From Candidatus Tisiphia endosymbiont of Beris chalybata (GTDB taxonomy: Bacteria > Pseudomonadota > Alphaproteobacteria > Rickettsiales > Rickettsiaceae): a stretch of DNA of 64,000 nucleotides. Location: the NCBI RefSeq assembly GCF_964026555.1, contig NZ_OZ032159.1, positions 1,537,457-1,601,456 on the forward strand. Reading direction: 5' to 3'. Below, in pieces: positions 8,970 to 18,811 of this stretch. The notes beneath the pieces are model-generated. The model made no database searches. It had not been told where the DNA came from and was given only the letters and a program-made list of their open reading frames with translations. The position numbers and the translations under genes were made by a program. How positions within the stretch are numbered: position 1 is the first letter of the stretch; the number at the start of each line of letters is the position of its first letter.

Positions 8970-10790
8970 TCAAGCTATCTGTTGTTCTTTACACAAAATT
9001 TGATAAATATCACAATTTTTTAGTAATTTTTGATGAGTATCTCTTGCCACTAATGCGCCCTGGTCAATAACTAATATCTCATCTGCCTGCTCTATACTAG
9101 AAATTCGATGGGCTATAGATAATATAGTTTTTCCTTTCATAAATTCTCGTAATTTATTAAACAATCTTTGTTCATTTTCGCTGTCTAATGCACTCATCCC
9201 TTCATCTAAAAGTAAAATTTCAGGGTGGTGAAGAATAGCTCTACTAATAGCTATTTTTTGTTTTTGTCCCCCTGACAACCTTACTCCTTTTTCGCCAATT
9301 TGAGTATCCAATCCGTGGTTAAAATTTTTAGCAAAATCCATTATGCCACTAATATCAGCAGCGGTAATTATTTCTTGTTCTGTAGCATCAGGTTTTACAA
9401 AAGCTATATTTGATCTAAGGGTTCCAGAAAAAATACTAGGCTCCTGGGGGATATAGCCAATTAATTGTCTAATTTGCTGGGTGCTAGTTTTTGCTATATC
9501 TTGCCCCATAATTTTAATTGCTCCATTGGCAAGAGAATAAAATTTCAATAATAATTGCATAATTGTACTTTTGCCGGACCCCGTTCTGCCCACTATCCCG
9601 ATAAATTGGCCTTGAGGGATACTAAAAGATAAATCCTTAAAGATTAACGAATCCGCTCTGGAAGGGTAGACAAAACTGACATTCTCAAACTCAATATCCA
9701 CCAAATTATTTTTGCTGTTATTATTAGAGCTTTTTCCCAGTTCGCCTCGAGCTGGTGGTTGGTACAATGGGCTTCTCTCCCTACTAGATGCGAGCTGGGG
9801 AAGAAGTCTATGGTCTTGATCCTGGTTGTAATCGATAAGAGCGAAAATCCGTTCTGAGGCAGCTATAGAAGAATGTGTTTCACTTAAAAGATCGAAAATT
9901 CCTCCACTGCTTAGCCCGGCGACAATAGCATAGTAAATAAAAGATACCATTTGACCGGCGGTTAAATTTCCCTGCAATATATCTCTACTGCCTACCCAGA
10001 TTACTATAGTTATAGAAAATAATATCCCTGAAATAGTTAGCGCAAAAAAAATAGATCGTATTTTAAATCGACTAGCGGCATATTCTAAATAATTAGTAAT
10101 TTGTTTATTAAAGTGTAAAGCTTTATTAGGTTGTTGATTAAAAGCTTGGATAACCGTAATATTTGTAATACTTTCTTCTAAGTTCGAGGTAATATCTGCT
10201 TGTAATTGGAGTACTTTTTTTGATAAATTTCTTACATACTGACCGAATTGTATTAGTGGAAATAATAATATGGGTATAGTAAATACTACTAGAAAGGCAA
10301 GTTTAGGGCTTTGCCAAAACATTAAAATAATGCCTCCAATTAACATTAAGGAATTACGAATAAAAAAAGATAGAAAGTTAATAATAAGCTTAGAAAGCAA
10401 TTCTATATCTGTAGTTAAGCGCGAAATAATGTCGCCTATTTTTAATTCTTCAAAAGCAGTAATGGGTAAGTTAATTATATTATTATAAGCTTCTTTCTTA
10501 ATTTGATTTACTACTTTTTCTGCTACTTTATTTATAAAATAAGAACGAAAAAAACTGCTTATCCCAAAGATCACTATTAATATAATAATAAATAATATGG
10601 AGCGGTCAATTGATTGCAAGTAATTCTGTTGTAAACCATTATCAACTAATTGCTTAAAGCTACTACCTAATGCTAATAAAGAAATCGACACCCATACTAA
10701 CGCTAGCATAACAATTGTTAAATCTAGTCTATAATGTCTTAGGTATTGAAGTAGCCTATAAATAATAGAATTGGACATAATAAATAACAT
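8970..10790 (-). CDS. ABC exporter with in-frame palindromic insertion
   Basis: A 606-residue fused permease-ATPase of the MsbA/multidrug family. The membrane domain spans about residues 20-310. The ATPase domain has Walker A GRTGSGKS (401-408), Q-loop Q449, signature LSGGQ (505-509), Walker B LLLDE (526-530) and switch H561. Between the domains, residues about 330-353 (PQLASSRERSPLYQPPARGE) are encoded by a palindromic DNA element at 9734-9801 that keeps the frame. A linker is a tolerant site, so the transporter may still work. A start at the second ATG (10778) is possible. Confidence 0.9.
   Translation of the reverse strand: MLFIMSNSIIYRLLQYLRHYRLDLTIVMLALVWVSISLLALGSSFKQLVDNGLQQNYLQSIDRSILFIIILIVIFGISSFFRSYFINKVAEKVVNQIKKEAYNNIINLPITAFEELKIGDIISRLTTDIELLSKLIINFLSFFIRNSLMLIGGIILMFWQSPKLAFLVVFTIPILLFPLIQFGQYVRNLSKKVLQLQADITSNLEESITNITVIQAFNQQPNKALHFNKQITNYLEYAASRFKIRSIFFALTISGILFSITIVIWVGSRDILQGNLTAGQMVSFIYYAIVAGLSSGGIFDLLSETHSSIAASERIFALIDYNQDQDHRLLPQLASSRERSPLYQPPARGELGKSSNNNSKNNLVDIEFENVSFVYPSRADSLIFKDLSFSIPQGQFIGIVGRTGSGKSTIMQLLLKFYSLANGAIKIMGQDIAKTSTQQIRQLIGYIPQEPSIFSGTLRSNIAFVKPDATEQEIITAADISGIMDFAKNFNHGLDTQIGEKGVRLSGGQKQKIAISRAILHHPEILLLDEGMSALDSENEQRLFNKLREFMKGKTILSIAHRISSIEQADEILVIDQGALVARDTHQKLLKNCDIYQILCKEQQIA
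9734..9801. repeat. palindromic element inside ABC exporter gene
   Basis: CCCAGTTCGCCTCGAGCTGG near 9736 and AGATGCGAGCTGGGG near 9786 form imperfect inverted ends. The unit is translated in frame as a Pro/Arg/Ser-rich insert in the domain linker. Confidence 0.65.
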
Positions 10791-10800
10791 GTCTTGTACA

Positions 10801-10825
10801 TTAGACTTCTTGCATAATTCGTATC
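10801..10825. repeat. half of a family 2 palindromic repeat
   Basis: TTAGACTTCTTGCATAATTCG matches the left arm of the family 2 element at 4091. The right arm is not present before the tRNA. Confidence 0.5.
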
Positions 10826-10905
10826 GTACTAGTAATTTGTAAAACGGGTGGGCACGCTAGGTTCTGTGAAGGAAAGCAATCTACTCTAAAGTGCAAAATA
10901 TTTAC

Positions 10906-10980
<75 letters not shown>

Positions 10981-10997
10981 AGAAGATAATCCTAAAG

Positions 10998-11143
10998 TAG
11001 ATCTCGTTCAAAACTTGTATTAAGCAGATAACTTGCACGACACATCGAGATTTGAGACGTCAGCTGCCCCCGAGTGCACTGCGCCTTTGCGCATAAAGCT
11101 GACTTCAAATTCCCTACCAGAAGCTAATTTCAAAAGAGGTCTA
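10998..11143. other. spacer with degenerate palindromic sequence
   Basis: No gene seen. TAGATCTCGTTCAAAACTTG and a distal CAAAAGAGGTCTATC form loose inverted ends, and the inside GACGTCAGCTGCCCCCGAG resembles part of the 8046 element. Probably a decayed repeat. Confidence 0.35.
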
Positions 11144-11479
11144 TCAAGCTTTTTTTGATTCTTTTTTAGGAGGTTTTGCCTTGCGGTTTTTAATTTTTAT
11201 TTCCATTTTCTTTTTGATTGAGGCTGGAAGCGCTATACCAGCTTCTTCAATGAATCTTGCCACTCGTTCAGTAGGTTGAGCACCAGTACCTAACCAATAT
11301 TCTATACGATCAGATTTGAGGATTACTCTGCCTTCCTCTCCCCTGATCAGCATTGGATTATAGGTCCCTACTTTCTCTAAGAAGTCCCCATCTCTAGGGG
11401 CGGTGGAGTTTGCTATCACTACCCTATAATGAGGGCGTTTTTTTGCTCCTCCTCTTGCCAAACGTATTTTTGTTGCCAT
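11144..11479 (-). CDS. rpsP: 30S ribosomal protein bS16
   Basis: Small-subunit assembly protein. The 111 residues start [21 protein letters not shown] and contain [14 protein letters not shown], the bS16 hallmarks. [21 protein letters not shown] matches the central helix. The lysine-rich tail ([15 protein letters not shown]) extends slightly beyond the E. coli length, as is common in alphaproteobacteria. It lies 16 bp downstream of rpmG on the same strand, so the two are probably cotranscribed. Confidence 0.97.
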   Translation of the reverse strand: MATKIRLARGGAKKRPHYRVVIANSTAPRDGDFLEKVGTYNPMLIRGEEGRVILKSDRIEYWLGTGAQPTERVARFIEEAGIALPASIKKKMEIKIKNRKAKPPKKESKKA

Positions 11480-11495
11480 AATAATTTTCTATTAA

Positions 11496-11666
11496 CTATT
11501 TAATCTTTTCTTCTTTAAAAGGAACATGCTTCCGCACGACAGGATCATATTTCCTAAATGATAATTTCTCTGTTTGAGTTTTAGGATTACGCTTTTTTAC
11601 CAAAAAATACCCTGTACCAGCAGTACTTACCAGTCTTACTAAAACATTTTTATTCTTTTTAGCCAC
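11496..11666 (-). CDS. rpmG: 50S ribosomal protein bL33
   Basis: A 56-residue reading frame with a GTG start (GTGGCTAAAAAGAAT). The protein begins [16 protein letters not shown], continues [18 protein letters not shown] and ends [18 protein letters not shown], the classic bL33 pattern. It has no zinc-binding cysteines, so it is the Cys-minus form. The stop is 16 bp before rpsP. The GTG is the only in-frame start that gives the conserved AKK N-terminus. Confidence 0.95.
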   Translation of the reverse strand: MAKKNKNVLVRLVSTAGTGYFLVKKRNPKTQTEKLSFRKYDPVVRKHVPFKEEKIK

Positions 11667-11847
11667 GGTTACCCAATTTTTTCTAATTTTTATTCATAAA
11701 CCGCTGCTCATGATAAAAGTATGAGCACAAATAGTCAAGAGTAAAATGTATTTTCTATGGACATTACGGTAGAAGAAGTGAGTAGGAGCCAAAAAACTGA
11801 TAAACCCTCAAATTAACATACCTCAAGTTTAGGTAAAATAACAACTC

Positions 11848-11875
11848 TTGAAATCCATTGAATAAAATATATTAT
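11848..11875 (+). promoter_or_regulatory. possible recA promoter
   Basis: TTGAAA (11848-11853) and TATTAT (11870-11875) are 16 bp apart, about 75 bp before recA. The CTCTTGAAATCCATTG context also occurs in a palindromic repeat near 8361, so the -35 may derive from a repeat. No LexA box was recognised. Confidence 0.35.
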
Positions 11876-11948
11876 TTATTTAGGTAGATTTCCTTGAGAT
11901 GTTACTTTATAAATTTAATCTAAAATATTTTAAGAAAATGAAATAATT

Positions 11949-12971
11949 ATGGATAAAGAAAAAGCTCTTCAGGCTGCCTTGAGCCAAATTGAAAAAAATT
12001 ATGGTAAAGGCTCGGTTATGAAGCTCGGTCAACGTCGTGCTGTAAATATAGAAGCTATACCCACAGGTTCTATTGGTCTTGATATTGCTCTAGGTATTGG
12101 TGGTTTACCCAAAGGGCGAATTATTGAGATATTTGGTCCAGAAAGTTCAGGGAAAACTACCTTAACTCTTCACGTAATTGCAGAATCACAAAAACAAGGC
12201 GGTACTTGTGCTTTTATTGATGCTGAACATGCGCTAGACCCAACTTATGCTAAAAAACTGGGAGTTAATATTGATGAACTTATTATTTCTCAGCCAGATA
12301 CAGGAGAACAAGCATTAGAGATCACGGATACTTTAGTACGTTCCGGTGCTATTGATATGATCGTGATAGATAGCGTAGCTGCTCTTGTACCTAAAGCAGA
12401 AATAGAAGGAGAAATGGGGGATTCGCATATGGGGCTACAAGCTAGATTAATGAGCCAAGCCCTTCGAAAATTAACTGCTTCTATTTCAAAAACTAATTGT
12501 ATTATCATTTTCATTAACCAAATTAGGATGAAAATAGGGGTAATGTTTGGTAGCCCAGAAACCACCACAGGGGGCAATGCCTTAAAATTTTACGCCTCAA
12601 TTAGACTAGATATTAGAAAAATTTCAACAATTAAAGATAAGGAAGAATTGATTGGTAGTCAAACTAAGGTTAAAGTGGTAAAAAATAAAGTGTCTCCGCC
12701 ATTTAAAACTGCTGATTTTGATATTATATATGGCCAGGGCATTTCTAAAGAAGGAGAAATAATTGATTTAGGAGTTAAATTAGAAATAATAGAAAAATCA
12801 GGTTCCTGGTTTTCTTATAAGGAAATTAGAATAGGGCAGGGACGAGAAAATGTTAAACAATATCTAAAAGATCACCCAGAGATCTGTAATGAAATCCAAC
12901 AAGTAATTAGGCAAAAATCTGCTCATACTAATAATGTTATTTTTGATAGTGAAATAATCGAAGAGGTATAA
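11949..12971 (+). CDS. recA: recombinase RecA
   Basis: ATP-dependent strand-exchange protein for homologous repair. The 340 residues include Walker [10 protein letters not shown] (63-71), [20 protein letters not shown] (Walker B and following), the loop [14 protein letters not shown] and [20 protein letters not shown] (L2 DNA-binding loop). The C-terminus is short and ends SEIIEEV with modest acidity. The fabG start is only 4 bp after the stop, so the pair is probably one transcript, an arrangement I recall from Rickettsia. Confidence 0.98.
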   Translation: MDKEKALQAALSQIEKNYGKGSVMKLGQRRAVNIEAIPTGSIGLDIALGIGGLPKGRIIEIFGPESSGKTTLTLHVIAESQKQGGTCAFIDAEHALDPTYAKKLGVNIDELIISQPDTGEQALEITDTLVRSGAIDMIVIDSVAALVPKAEIEGEMGDSHMGLQARLMSQALRKLTASISKTNCIIIFINQIRMKIGVMFGSPETTTGGNALKFYASIRLDIRKISTIKDKEELIGSQTKVKVVKNKVSPPFKTADFDIIYGQGISKEGEIIDLGVKLEIIEKSGSWFSYKEIRIGQGRENVKQYLKDHPEICNEIQQVIRQKSAHTNNVIFDSEIIEEV

Positions 12972-12975
12972 TAAA

Positions 12976-13701
12976 ATGATAGATTTGACAGGTAAGATAT
13001 CTCTAATTACAGGGGCAACAGGTGCAATTGGGGGGGCAATAGCCAAATTATTACATATTTTGGGTAGCCATGTAATAATTAGTGGGAGTGAGGAAGAAAA
13101 ATTACAAGAAGTGGGAGGAATTCTACAGAATAATTATACAATTGCGGTATGTAATCTTATTAATGCTGAGGAATGCAGTAATTTGATAGGTAAATTCGAG
13201 AAAATCGACATTTTAATCTGTAATGCTGGTATTACTAAGGATATGTTAGCCATTAAGATGACTAATGAAATGTTTGAGCAAGTGATAAATATCAATTTAA
13301 AAGCTAATTTTATTCTAAACCGTGAAGCAATAAAAAAAATGATTAAAGAACGTTATGGTAGAATAATCAATATAGCATCGGTCGTTGCAGTTTCTGGTAA
13401 TCCTGGACAAGCAAATTATTGTGCATCAAAAGCGGGGCTTATAGGGATGACCAAATCCTTAGCAGCTGAAGTAGCATCTAGAGGAATTACTATTAACGCC
13501 ATTGCGCCAGGCTTTATCAAATCCAATATGACTGATAAGTTAAACGAGATGCAAAAAGAAGCCATAATGCAGAAAATTCCTCTTAAAACCTTTGGCCAGC
13601 CAGAAGATATAGCAAATATAGTAGCATTTCTTGCAAGTAGCAAAGCATCCTACATTACAGGACAAACCATTCATGTTAATGGTGGCATGTTAATGGTGTG
13701 A
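12976..13701 (+). CDS. fabG: 3-oxoacyl-[acyl-carrier-protein] reductase
   Basis: NADPH-dependent short-chain dehydrogenase of type II fatty acid synthesis. The 241 residues have the cofactor motif TGATGAIGGAIA, NAGIT, the catalytic Ser in NIASVVAVSG and YCASK (Tyr and Lys). The C-terminal ASYITGQTIHVNGGM matches FabG closely. The first glycine motif reads TGATGAIG where TGASRGIG is more usual. It directly follows recA. Confidence 0.95.
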   Translation: MIDLTGKISLITGATGAIGGAIAKLLHILGSHVIISGSEEEKLQEVGGILQNNYTIAVCNLINAEECSNLIGKFEKIDILICNAGITKDMLAIKMTNEMFEQVININLKANFILNREAIKKMIKERYGRIINIASVVAVSGNPGQANYCASKAGLIGMTKSLAAEVASRGITINAIAPGFIKSNMTDKLNEMQKEAIMQKIPLKTFGQPEDIANIVAFLASSKASYITGQTIHVNGGMLMV

Positions 13702-13706
13702 TTCCC

Positions 13707-13734
13707 TTCAGGATAAGAAAAGGCCTATCCTGAA
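13707..13734. terminator. possible terminator or hairpin after fabG
   Basis: TTCAGGATA pairs perfectly with TATCCTGAA across a 10-nt loop, 5 bp after the fabG stop. No T-run follows, so it may only pause transcription before gltX. Confidence 0.4.
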
Positions 13735-13766
13735 TTGGCGTGTGTAGAATTAAGAATAATAGAAGT

Positions 13767-15098
13767 ATGAGAAAAATTATTACACGGTTTGCTCCATCTC
13801 CTACCGGTATGCTGCATATAGGTAATAGCAGGACAGCCCTTATAAATTGGTTATATGCTAGACAGCATAATGGAAAGTTTATTTTAAGATTTGATGATAC
13901 TGACCTTGAGCGTAGCAAAGAGGAGTATAAAAAAGCAATTGAAGAAGATTTGAAATTTTTAGGACTTAATTGGGATCAAACCTTTGCTCAGTCTACTAGG
14001 CTCGAGAAGTATGAGTTTGTTAAAAGATTATTATTGGAAAAAAATAGGTTATATCCTTGTTTTGAAACTCCTGAAGAGCTGGGCTTGAAAAGAAAGTTAC
14101 AATTATCGCAAGGATTGCCACCAGTTTATGATCGTGCTTCTTTGCAGCTGACTAAAGAACAAATAAGCGACTATATAAGGCAAGGAAAAAAGCCACATTA
14201 CCGGTTCTTAATATCTCATACTGCCATAAGGTGGCAAGATATGATTAAGGGGGAAATAAGATACGAAGGTAAGAATCTAAGCGATCCGATAGTGGTGCGT
14301 GAGGATAATAGTATGACTTATATGTTGTGTTCAGTTATCGATGATATTGATTTCTCTATTACGGATATTATTAGAGGTGAAGACCATGTCACTAATACAG
14401 CAGTACAAGTGCAAATGTTTGAAGCCTTAGAAGCTAAAATACCGAACTTAGCACATCTGAGTTTAGTGGTAGCTCGTGATGAAAAAATCTCTAAAAGATT
14501 AGGGGGATTTGAAATTGCCTCGTTGAGGGAGGAATCTGGGCTAGAGCCGATGGCAATAAATAGTTTCTTTAGCTTACTTGGGTCTTCAACCCCTATTTCT
14601 CCTTTTAAAAATCTGGATGAGTTAGTAAAATGTTTTGATATTACTAATATGTCCAAAAGCCCAACTATTTATTTATCTGAGGAGTTAGAACGTTTAAATC
14701 ATAAATTATTAATTAGCCTTAGCTTTAAAGAAGTGCAAGATCGTTTACGTAAAATTGGCTGTGAGGAAGTAAATGAGAGTTTTTGGTTAGCGGTGAGAGC
14801 TAATTTACAGAAATTACCCGAAATAAAAGAGTGGTGGAACATTTGTTACACGCAGTTAACGAGGGAAGAGTTAGATAAAGGTTTTTTAAAACAAGCCGCA
14901 GATTTACTAGAGGATAAACCTATCGAAATAGATAGCTGGGGTATTTGGACTAAGAAAATTATGGAAGTAACAGGTAAAAAAGGTAAGGAGGTATTCCTAC
15001 CGTTGAGATTAGCTATCACTGGTAGGCAATCAGGACCAGAAATGTCGGTTCTTTTACCCTTGCTTAGTCGAGCGGAAATTATAAAACGGCTAAATTAA
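13767..15098 (+). CDS. gltX: glutamyl-tRNA synthetase
   Basis: Charges tRNA-Glu, and perhaps tRNA-Gln before amidation. Class I motifs: [19 protein letters not shown] (HIGH as HIGN) and EKISKRLGG (KMSKS region). I start at the ATG at 13767 ([11 protein letters not shown]), 9 codons inside the longest frame, since the family begins there; this gives 443 residues. Rickettsiales normally carry two gltX copies, one of them modified for tRNA-Gln. Which this is cannot be decided from one copy, although the length suits the shorter type. Confidence 0.94.
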   Translation: MRKIITRFAPSPTGMLHIGNSRTALINWLYARQHNGKFILRFDDTDLERSKEEYKKAIEEDLKFLGLNWDQTFAQSTRLEKYEFVKRLLLEKNRLYPCFETPEELGLKRKLQLSQGLPPVYDRASLQLTKEQISDYIRQGKKPHYRFLISHTAIRWQDMIKGEIRYEGKNLSDPIVVREDNSMTYMLCSVIDDIDFSITDIIRGEDHVTNTAVQVQMFEALEAKIPNLAHLSLVVARDEKISKRLGGFEIASLREESGLEPMAINSFFSLLGSSTPISPFKNLDELVKCFDITNMSKSPTIYLSEELERLNHKLLISLSFKEVQDRLRKIGCEEVNESFWLAVRANLQKLPEIKEWWNICYTQLTREELDKGFLKQAADLLEDKPIEIDSWGIWTKKIMEVTGKKGKEVFLPLRLAITGRQSGPEMSVLLPLLSRAEIIKRLN

Positions 15099-15163
15099 TA
15101 CTTGTGTTTTGAAATAATTCGTATTATCATCGCGCACAGTTTAAAAGCTCTTAGGAGAAAAGA

Positions 15164-15775
15164 ATGAGTGAAACATTGGAACTTGAAGCAAGAATACGAG
15201 AAAAGTTTGGTACAGGTAGCGCACGCGATCTGCGTAACAAAGGGTATGTACCGGCAGTAGTATATGGTGCAGGAAAAGAAATATTAGCCGTTTCGGTGGA
15301 AGAAAAAGAAATAACAAAACATTATAGAAAAGCTGGTTTTATCTCCACAGTTGTGCAGTTAAAAATAGATAATAACATACATAAAGTACTGCCTAAGGCT
15401 GTACAGCTGCACCCTATAACCGATATAGTACGCCATGTAGATTTTATTCACTTAGAGGCAAAAATCCAAAAAATGGAAGTACCAGTAGTTTATGAAGGGA
15501 AAGATAGGGCTTTGGGAGTCAAAAGAGGCGGGTTTTTTAATATTATCAAAAGAACTATACTTCTTCTATGTGATGTTAACAATATTCCTAAAAATATAAC
15601 TGTTGATGTTACTAATATGCATATAGGGCAATCTTTAAAAGCAAGCAGCATAATACTTCCTGAAGGGACAGAAATGGTATCTAAAAATGATTTTATCCTT
15701 GCTACTATAATTGGACGTAAAGGCAGTAAAGGAGAGGGGGAGGAAACACCAACTGTAGAAGCGAAGGGGAAATAA
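15164..15775 (+). CDS. rplY: 50S ribosomal protein bL25 (CTC form)
   Basis: Binds 5S rRNA. The 203-residue CTC-type protein begins [29 protein letters not shown], the bL25 signature, followed by the C-terminal TL5 domain with [19 protein letters not shown]. The tail is Gly/Glu-rich. TAGGAGAAAAGAATG gives a strong ribosome site. It is followed in the order rplY-pth, a common pairing, with a repeat element in between. Confidence 0.96.
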   Translation: MSETLELEARIREKFGTGSARDLRNKGYVPAVVYGAGKEILAVSVEEKEITKHYRKAGFISTVVQLKIDNNIHKVLPKAVQLHPITDIVRHVDFIHLEAKIQKMEVPVVYEGKDRALGVKRGGFFNIIKRTILLLCDVNNIPKNITVDVTNMHIGQSLKASSIILPEGTEMVSKNDFILATIIGRKGSKGEGEETPTVEAKGK

Positions 15776-15792
15776 AGAGTTTCGTTTTATAA

Positions 15793-16044
15793 TAGACTTC
15801 CTGCATAAGTCGATCTAGTCGGTGTTTTTGTCGTCAAAACTTGCTTCCGCTCTGTAACAATCGCCTATGTATAGTTTATATCACTATGATACATACACGA
15901 TAGTATGGGGAAAGCATAGTAGCTATGCATGCTTGAAGATAAATACTCGGTACGCACCTTAATGGTCTATTCTATACGCAGCTCGGCTCAGCTTCGTTGT
16001 TCCTAAAAACCCCTTAACTATTTTCGACTTATGCAGGAAGTCTA
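15793..16044. repeat. palindromic repeat, family 2, with another element nested inside
   Basis: The outer arms TAGACTTCCTGCATAAGTCG and CGACTTATGCAGGAAGTCTA are perfect inverses. Between them, the interior at 15868-15980 is a different repeat (family 4), found elsewhere at 34060. It lies between rplY and pth. Confidence 0.85.
15868..15980. repeat. palindromic repeat, family 4, nested
   Basis: Contains ATGATACATACACGATAGTA, CTTGAAGATAAATACTC and GGTACGCACCTTAATGG in the same order as the unit at 34060-34171. The ends (GTATAG and CTATACG) are inverted. Confidence 0.75.
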
Positions 16045-16154
16045 TTTTAGCTGCATCCTAGTGCGTTGTGGTTTTGTGTGCCTCATCTCATTCAAATTAC
16101 CTACCAAAAAGCAAGAATAGCAGAGAGATTTGTTGGGCATTTGTGGGATTTTAT

Positions 16155-16721
16155 ATGATACTTGTTGTTGGATTAGGGAATATAGGCAAAGAATATCAAA
16201 ATACACGGCATAATGCTGGGTTTATAGCGGTTGACTTTTTATCTCATCAATATAATTTGTCTTGGAATATAAAATCAAAATTTCAATTGGAACTTGCCCA
16301 ATGGTTAATAGATGGGCATAAAATATCAGTAGCAAAGCCATTAACCTATATGAACTTATCTGGACACTCTGTCCAGATGGTGAGTTCATATTATAATATT
16401 AAAGCACAAGATATTTTTGTCCTGCACGACGACATTGATTTAGAAGTTGGACGCATTAAATACAAATTAGGGGGTGGTAATGGGGGGCATAATGGTTTAA
16501 AATCCCTAGATCAGCATATAGGAAATAATTATCACCGTATAAGAATTGGTATAGGTAGACCCAGCTGCAATAAGAATGTAGCAGATTATGTTCTGGCACC
16601 TTTTTCTCAAGCAGAAAGTAAAATTATTGCAAGTTCTATTAAAATAATTACCGATAATTTTCATTTTGTACTTTCCAAAGAATGGGAAAAATTTAAAAAT
16701 GGAGTGTCTATACTCAAATGA
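16155..16721 (+). CDS. pth: peptidyl-tRNA hydrolase
   Basis: Releases peptides from stalled peptidyl-tRNA. The start at 16155 gives MILVVGLGNIGKEYQNTRHNAGF, the canonical N-terminus with the catalytic His in RHNAGF. The longer frame from 16068 adds 29 residues from spacer sequence and is unlikely. KPLTYMNLSG, VLHDDIDLEVG and GGGNGGHNGLKSL (with GIGRP after it) are all intact. The length of 188 residues is normal. TTTTATATG has a weak ribosome site, which leaves the start slightly uncertain. Confidence 0.95.
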   Translation: MILVVGLGNIGKEYQNTRHNAGFIAVDFLSHQYNLSWNIKSKFQLELAQWLIDGHKISVAKPLTYMNLSGHSVQMVSSYYNIKAQDIFVLHDDIDLEVGRIKYKLGGGNGGHNGLKSLDQHIGNNYHRIRIGIGRPSCNKNVADYVLAPFSQAESKIIASSIKIITDNFHFVLSKEWEKFKNGVSILK

Positions 16722-16754
16722 TTTCCAGCATTGAACTTGAAAATAAAAGGCAAA

Positions 16755-16808
16755 GAGTATACTGCGCGCACCTGAAGAGTTGGTAGACGAAGTTCAGCGA
16801 GTATATAC
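16755..16808. repeat. palindromic repeat, family 1, short form
   Basis: A 54-bp unit from GAGTATACTGCGCGCACCTG to GTTCAGCGAGTATATACAG, the same layout as the copy at 6621. It occupies the pth-ychF spacer. Confidence 0.7.
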
Positions 16809-16860
16809 AGGTGAAGCATGCATTTTCCTTTATAGAACCTAAATATTATAAATAAAAATT

Positions 16861-17958
16861 ATGACATTGAAATGTGGTATTGTGGGGTTGCCGAATGTTG
16901 GTAAATCTACATTATTTAATGCTTTAACTTCAAGTATAGCAGCTGAAGCGGCTAATTATCCTTTTTGTACTATAGAACCTAATTTAGGGGTAGTATCTGT
17001 TCCGGATAATCGTCTCCAAAAATTAGCTTTGATTGCTGGCTCAAAGAAAATGATTCCCGCTTATATAGAATTTGTGGATATTGCGGGTTTAGTAAAAGGA
17101 GCGAGTAAAGGTGAAGGGCGGGGTAATAAGTTTTTATCTCATATAAGAGAGGTAGATGCTATTTTGCATGTATTGCGTTGTTTTGAGGATATAGATATTA
17201 CACATGTCTATAATAAAATTGATCCTATAGATGATGCTGAGATAATAGAGACAGAACTAATATTAGCAGATCTTGAATCAGTGGAGAAGCGGTTGGCAAG
17301 TGCAGAAAAACGTTTAAAGAGTGGCGATAAAGCTTTAAAAGACTCAATCGAATTACTACAAGCAGTACAATCCCAGCTTGTAAGAGGTAAGCCAGCACGC
17401 AGCCTTATAGGTACTTACAAAAAAGCAGATTTAGACCAGTTACAACTATTAACTTCTAAGCCAGTTTTATATGCCTGTAATGTATTAGAAAAGGATGCGG
17501 TTTTAGGAAATAACTTTACTAAACTAATAGCAAATAAGGCCGCAGAGGAAAGTGCAAAATATGTAATTATTTCATCCAAAATTGAGGCAGATATTGCCGC
17601 ATTAGATAATGAAGAAGAGAAATCAGATTTTTTAAATAGTATAGGTTTACATGAGCCAGGTTTAAGTAAAATTATAAAGGAAGCATATGATTTATTAGAT
17701 CTAAAAAGCTTTTTTACTATTGGGCCTAAAGAAGCGCATGCATGGACTTTTAGCAATGGTACTCTAGCTTCAAAGGCCGCAGGTATAATTCATACTGATT
17801 TTGAACAAGGGTTTATTCGTGCTGAAGTTATTAGTTATAATGACTATATAAATTTAGGAGGGGAAGTAAAAGCCAAGGAAATGGGCAAAATGCGGCTAGA
17901 AGGCAAGGAGTATAAAATGCAAGATGGAGATATAGTACATTTTCGTTTCAATGTTTAA
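16861..17958 (+). CDS. ychF: redox-regulated ATPase YchF
   Basis: An OBG-family P-loop protein that prefers ATP and associates with ribosomes. The 365 residues show GLPNVGKSTLFNALT (G1), FVDIAGLVKGASKGEGRGNKFL (G3/switch II) and a C-terminal TGS-like domain ending DGDIVHFRFNV. The YPFCTIEPN segment is YchF-specific. Length fits the family (about 363). The GST-like gene follows after 56 bp on the same strand. Confidence 0.97.
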   Translation: MTLKCGIVGLPNVGKSTLFNALTSSIAAEAANYPFCTIEPNLGVVSVPDNRLQKLALIAGSKKMIPAYIEFVDIAGLVKGASKGEGRGNKFLSHIREVDAILHVLRCFEDIDITHVYNKIDPIDDAEIIETELILADLESVEKRLASAEKRLKSGDKALKDSIELLQAVQSQLVRGKPARSLIGTYKKADLDQLQLLTSKPVLYACNVLEKDAVLGNNFTKLIANKAAEESAKYVIISSKIEADIAALDNEEEKSDFLNSIGLHEPGLSKIIKEAYDLLDLKSFFTIGPKEAHAWTFSNGTLASKAAGIIHTDFEQGFIRAEVISYNDYINLGGEVKAKEMGKMRLEGKEYKMQDGDIVHFRFNV

Positions 17959-18014
17959 GTTTAAATTATCCAATATTGATGGAAAGAGTTATTGAGTTGT
18001 AAAAAAGAGGTTTA

Positions 18015-18683
18015 GTGAGAAAATTATACCATTATCCTATTTGTCCATTATCGCGTCAAGTTCGGGTATTTTTAAAGGAATTAGATGCTCCATTTACTAT
18101 AATTAAAGAAGATTATTGGCAAAGAAATAAGAGATTTTTATTACTTAATCCCGCAGGTACTCTGCCGGTATTACAAGAGGCTTCTACCTTAATTATAGCA
18201 GGAATTTATCCTATCACTGAATATTTAAATGAGAAATATCCTAATTTTAATCTTATGGATGAAGATGTAGAGGTTAAAGGAGAAATTCGTAGGTTACTTA
18301 GCTGGTTCAATGACAAATTTTATCTGGAAGTAACAAAAATTATTGTGGACGAGAAAATAGTTAGGCCCTCTTGCCAACTACAAGGGCCGCGCACAGCTTT
18401 TTTAAGGGCCGCTAGGAATAATTTATCCCATCATTTAGGTTATATCTCAACGTTATTAGAGAGAAGGAGCTTTATTGCCTCAAATAGCTTAAGTTGTGCC
18501 GATATCGCAGCTGCATGCCATATATCAGTTTTGGACTATTTTGGAGAGCTTAACTGGGATAAATGGTTAATACTAAGACATTGGTATGCCATAGTAAAAT
18601 CTCGACCTAGCTTTCGCTCTCTGTTGCAAGACCATATTCCCGGATTTACTCCTCCTACTTGCTATGTTGATTTAGATTTTTAA
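18015..18683 (+). CDS. glutathione S-transferase family protein
   Basis: A 222-residue thioredoxin-fold/GST protein. The N-terminal KLYHYPICPLSRQVRVFLKEL carries a CPLS site in the position of the GSH-contact motif, then NPAGTLPVLQE (cis-Pro) and a SSKIL-like ITEYLNEKYP. The C-terminal all-helical domain includes NSLSCADIAAACHISVLDY. The GTG start at 18015 has AAGAGG four bases upstream. Substrate unknown; related Rickettsia proteins are annotated only as GST-like or stringent-starvation-like. Confidence 0.85.
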   Translation: MRKLYHYPICPLSRQVRVFLKELDAPFTIIKEDYWQRNKRFLLLNPAGTLPVLQEASTLIIAGIYPITEYLNEKYPNFNLMDEDVEVKGEIRRLLSWFNDKFYLEVTKIIVDEKIVRPSCQLQGPRTAFLRAARNNLSHHLGYISTLLERRSFIASNSLSCADIAAACHISVLDYFGELNWDKWLILRHWYAIVKSRPSFRSLLQDHIPGFTPPTCYVDLDF

Positions 18684-18696
18684 TAGATTTCTTTGA

Positions 18697-18740
18697 TAAA
18701 ATAAAAAAACAATTTTTGAAAGACGAGTAGTATATATACT
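18697..18740. repeat. half of a family 1 palindromic repeat
   Basis: ACAATTTTTGAAAGACGAGTAGTATATATAC matches one arm of the 1031 element in inverse. The other arm is missing. The same half occurs at 33972-33996. Confidence 0.55.
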
Positions 18741-18811
18741 GCGAACCATAATACATACAATATTACTAACTAGCCAAAATAATTATATAACGATTTTATA
18801 GGATAATATAA

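Noticed and set aside
13740..13766. Nine extra codons before gltX
   Set aside because: The synthetase family starts at [11 protein letters not shown]; the extra codons are in the fabG-gltX spacer.
16068..16154. 29-residue N-terminal extension of Pth
   Set aside because: It comes from spacer and repeat-like DNA. The canonical Pth N-terminus begins at the ATG at 16155.
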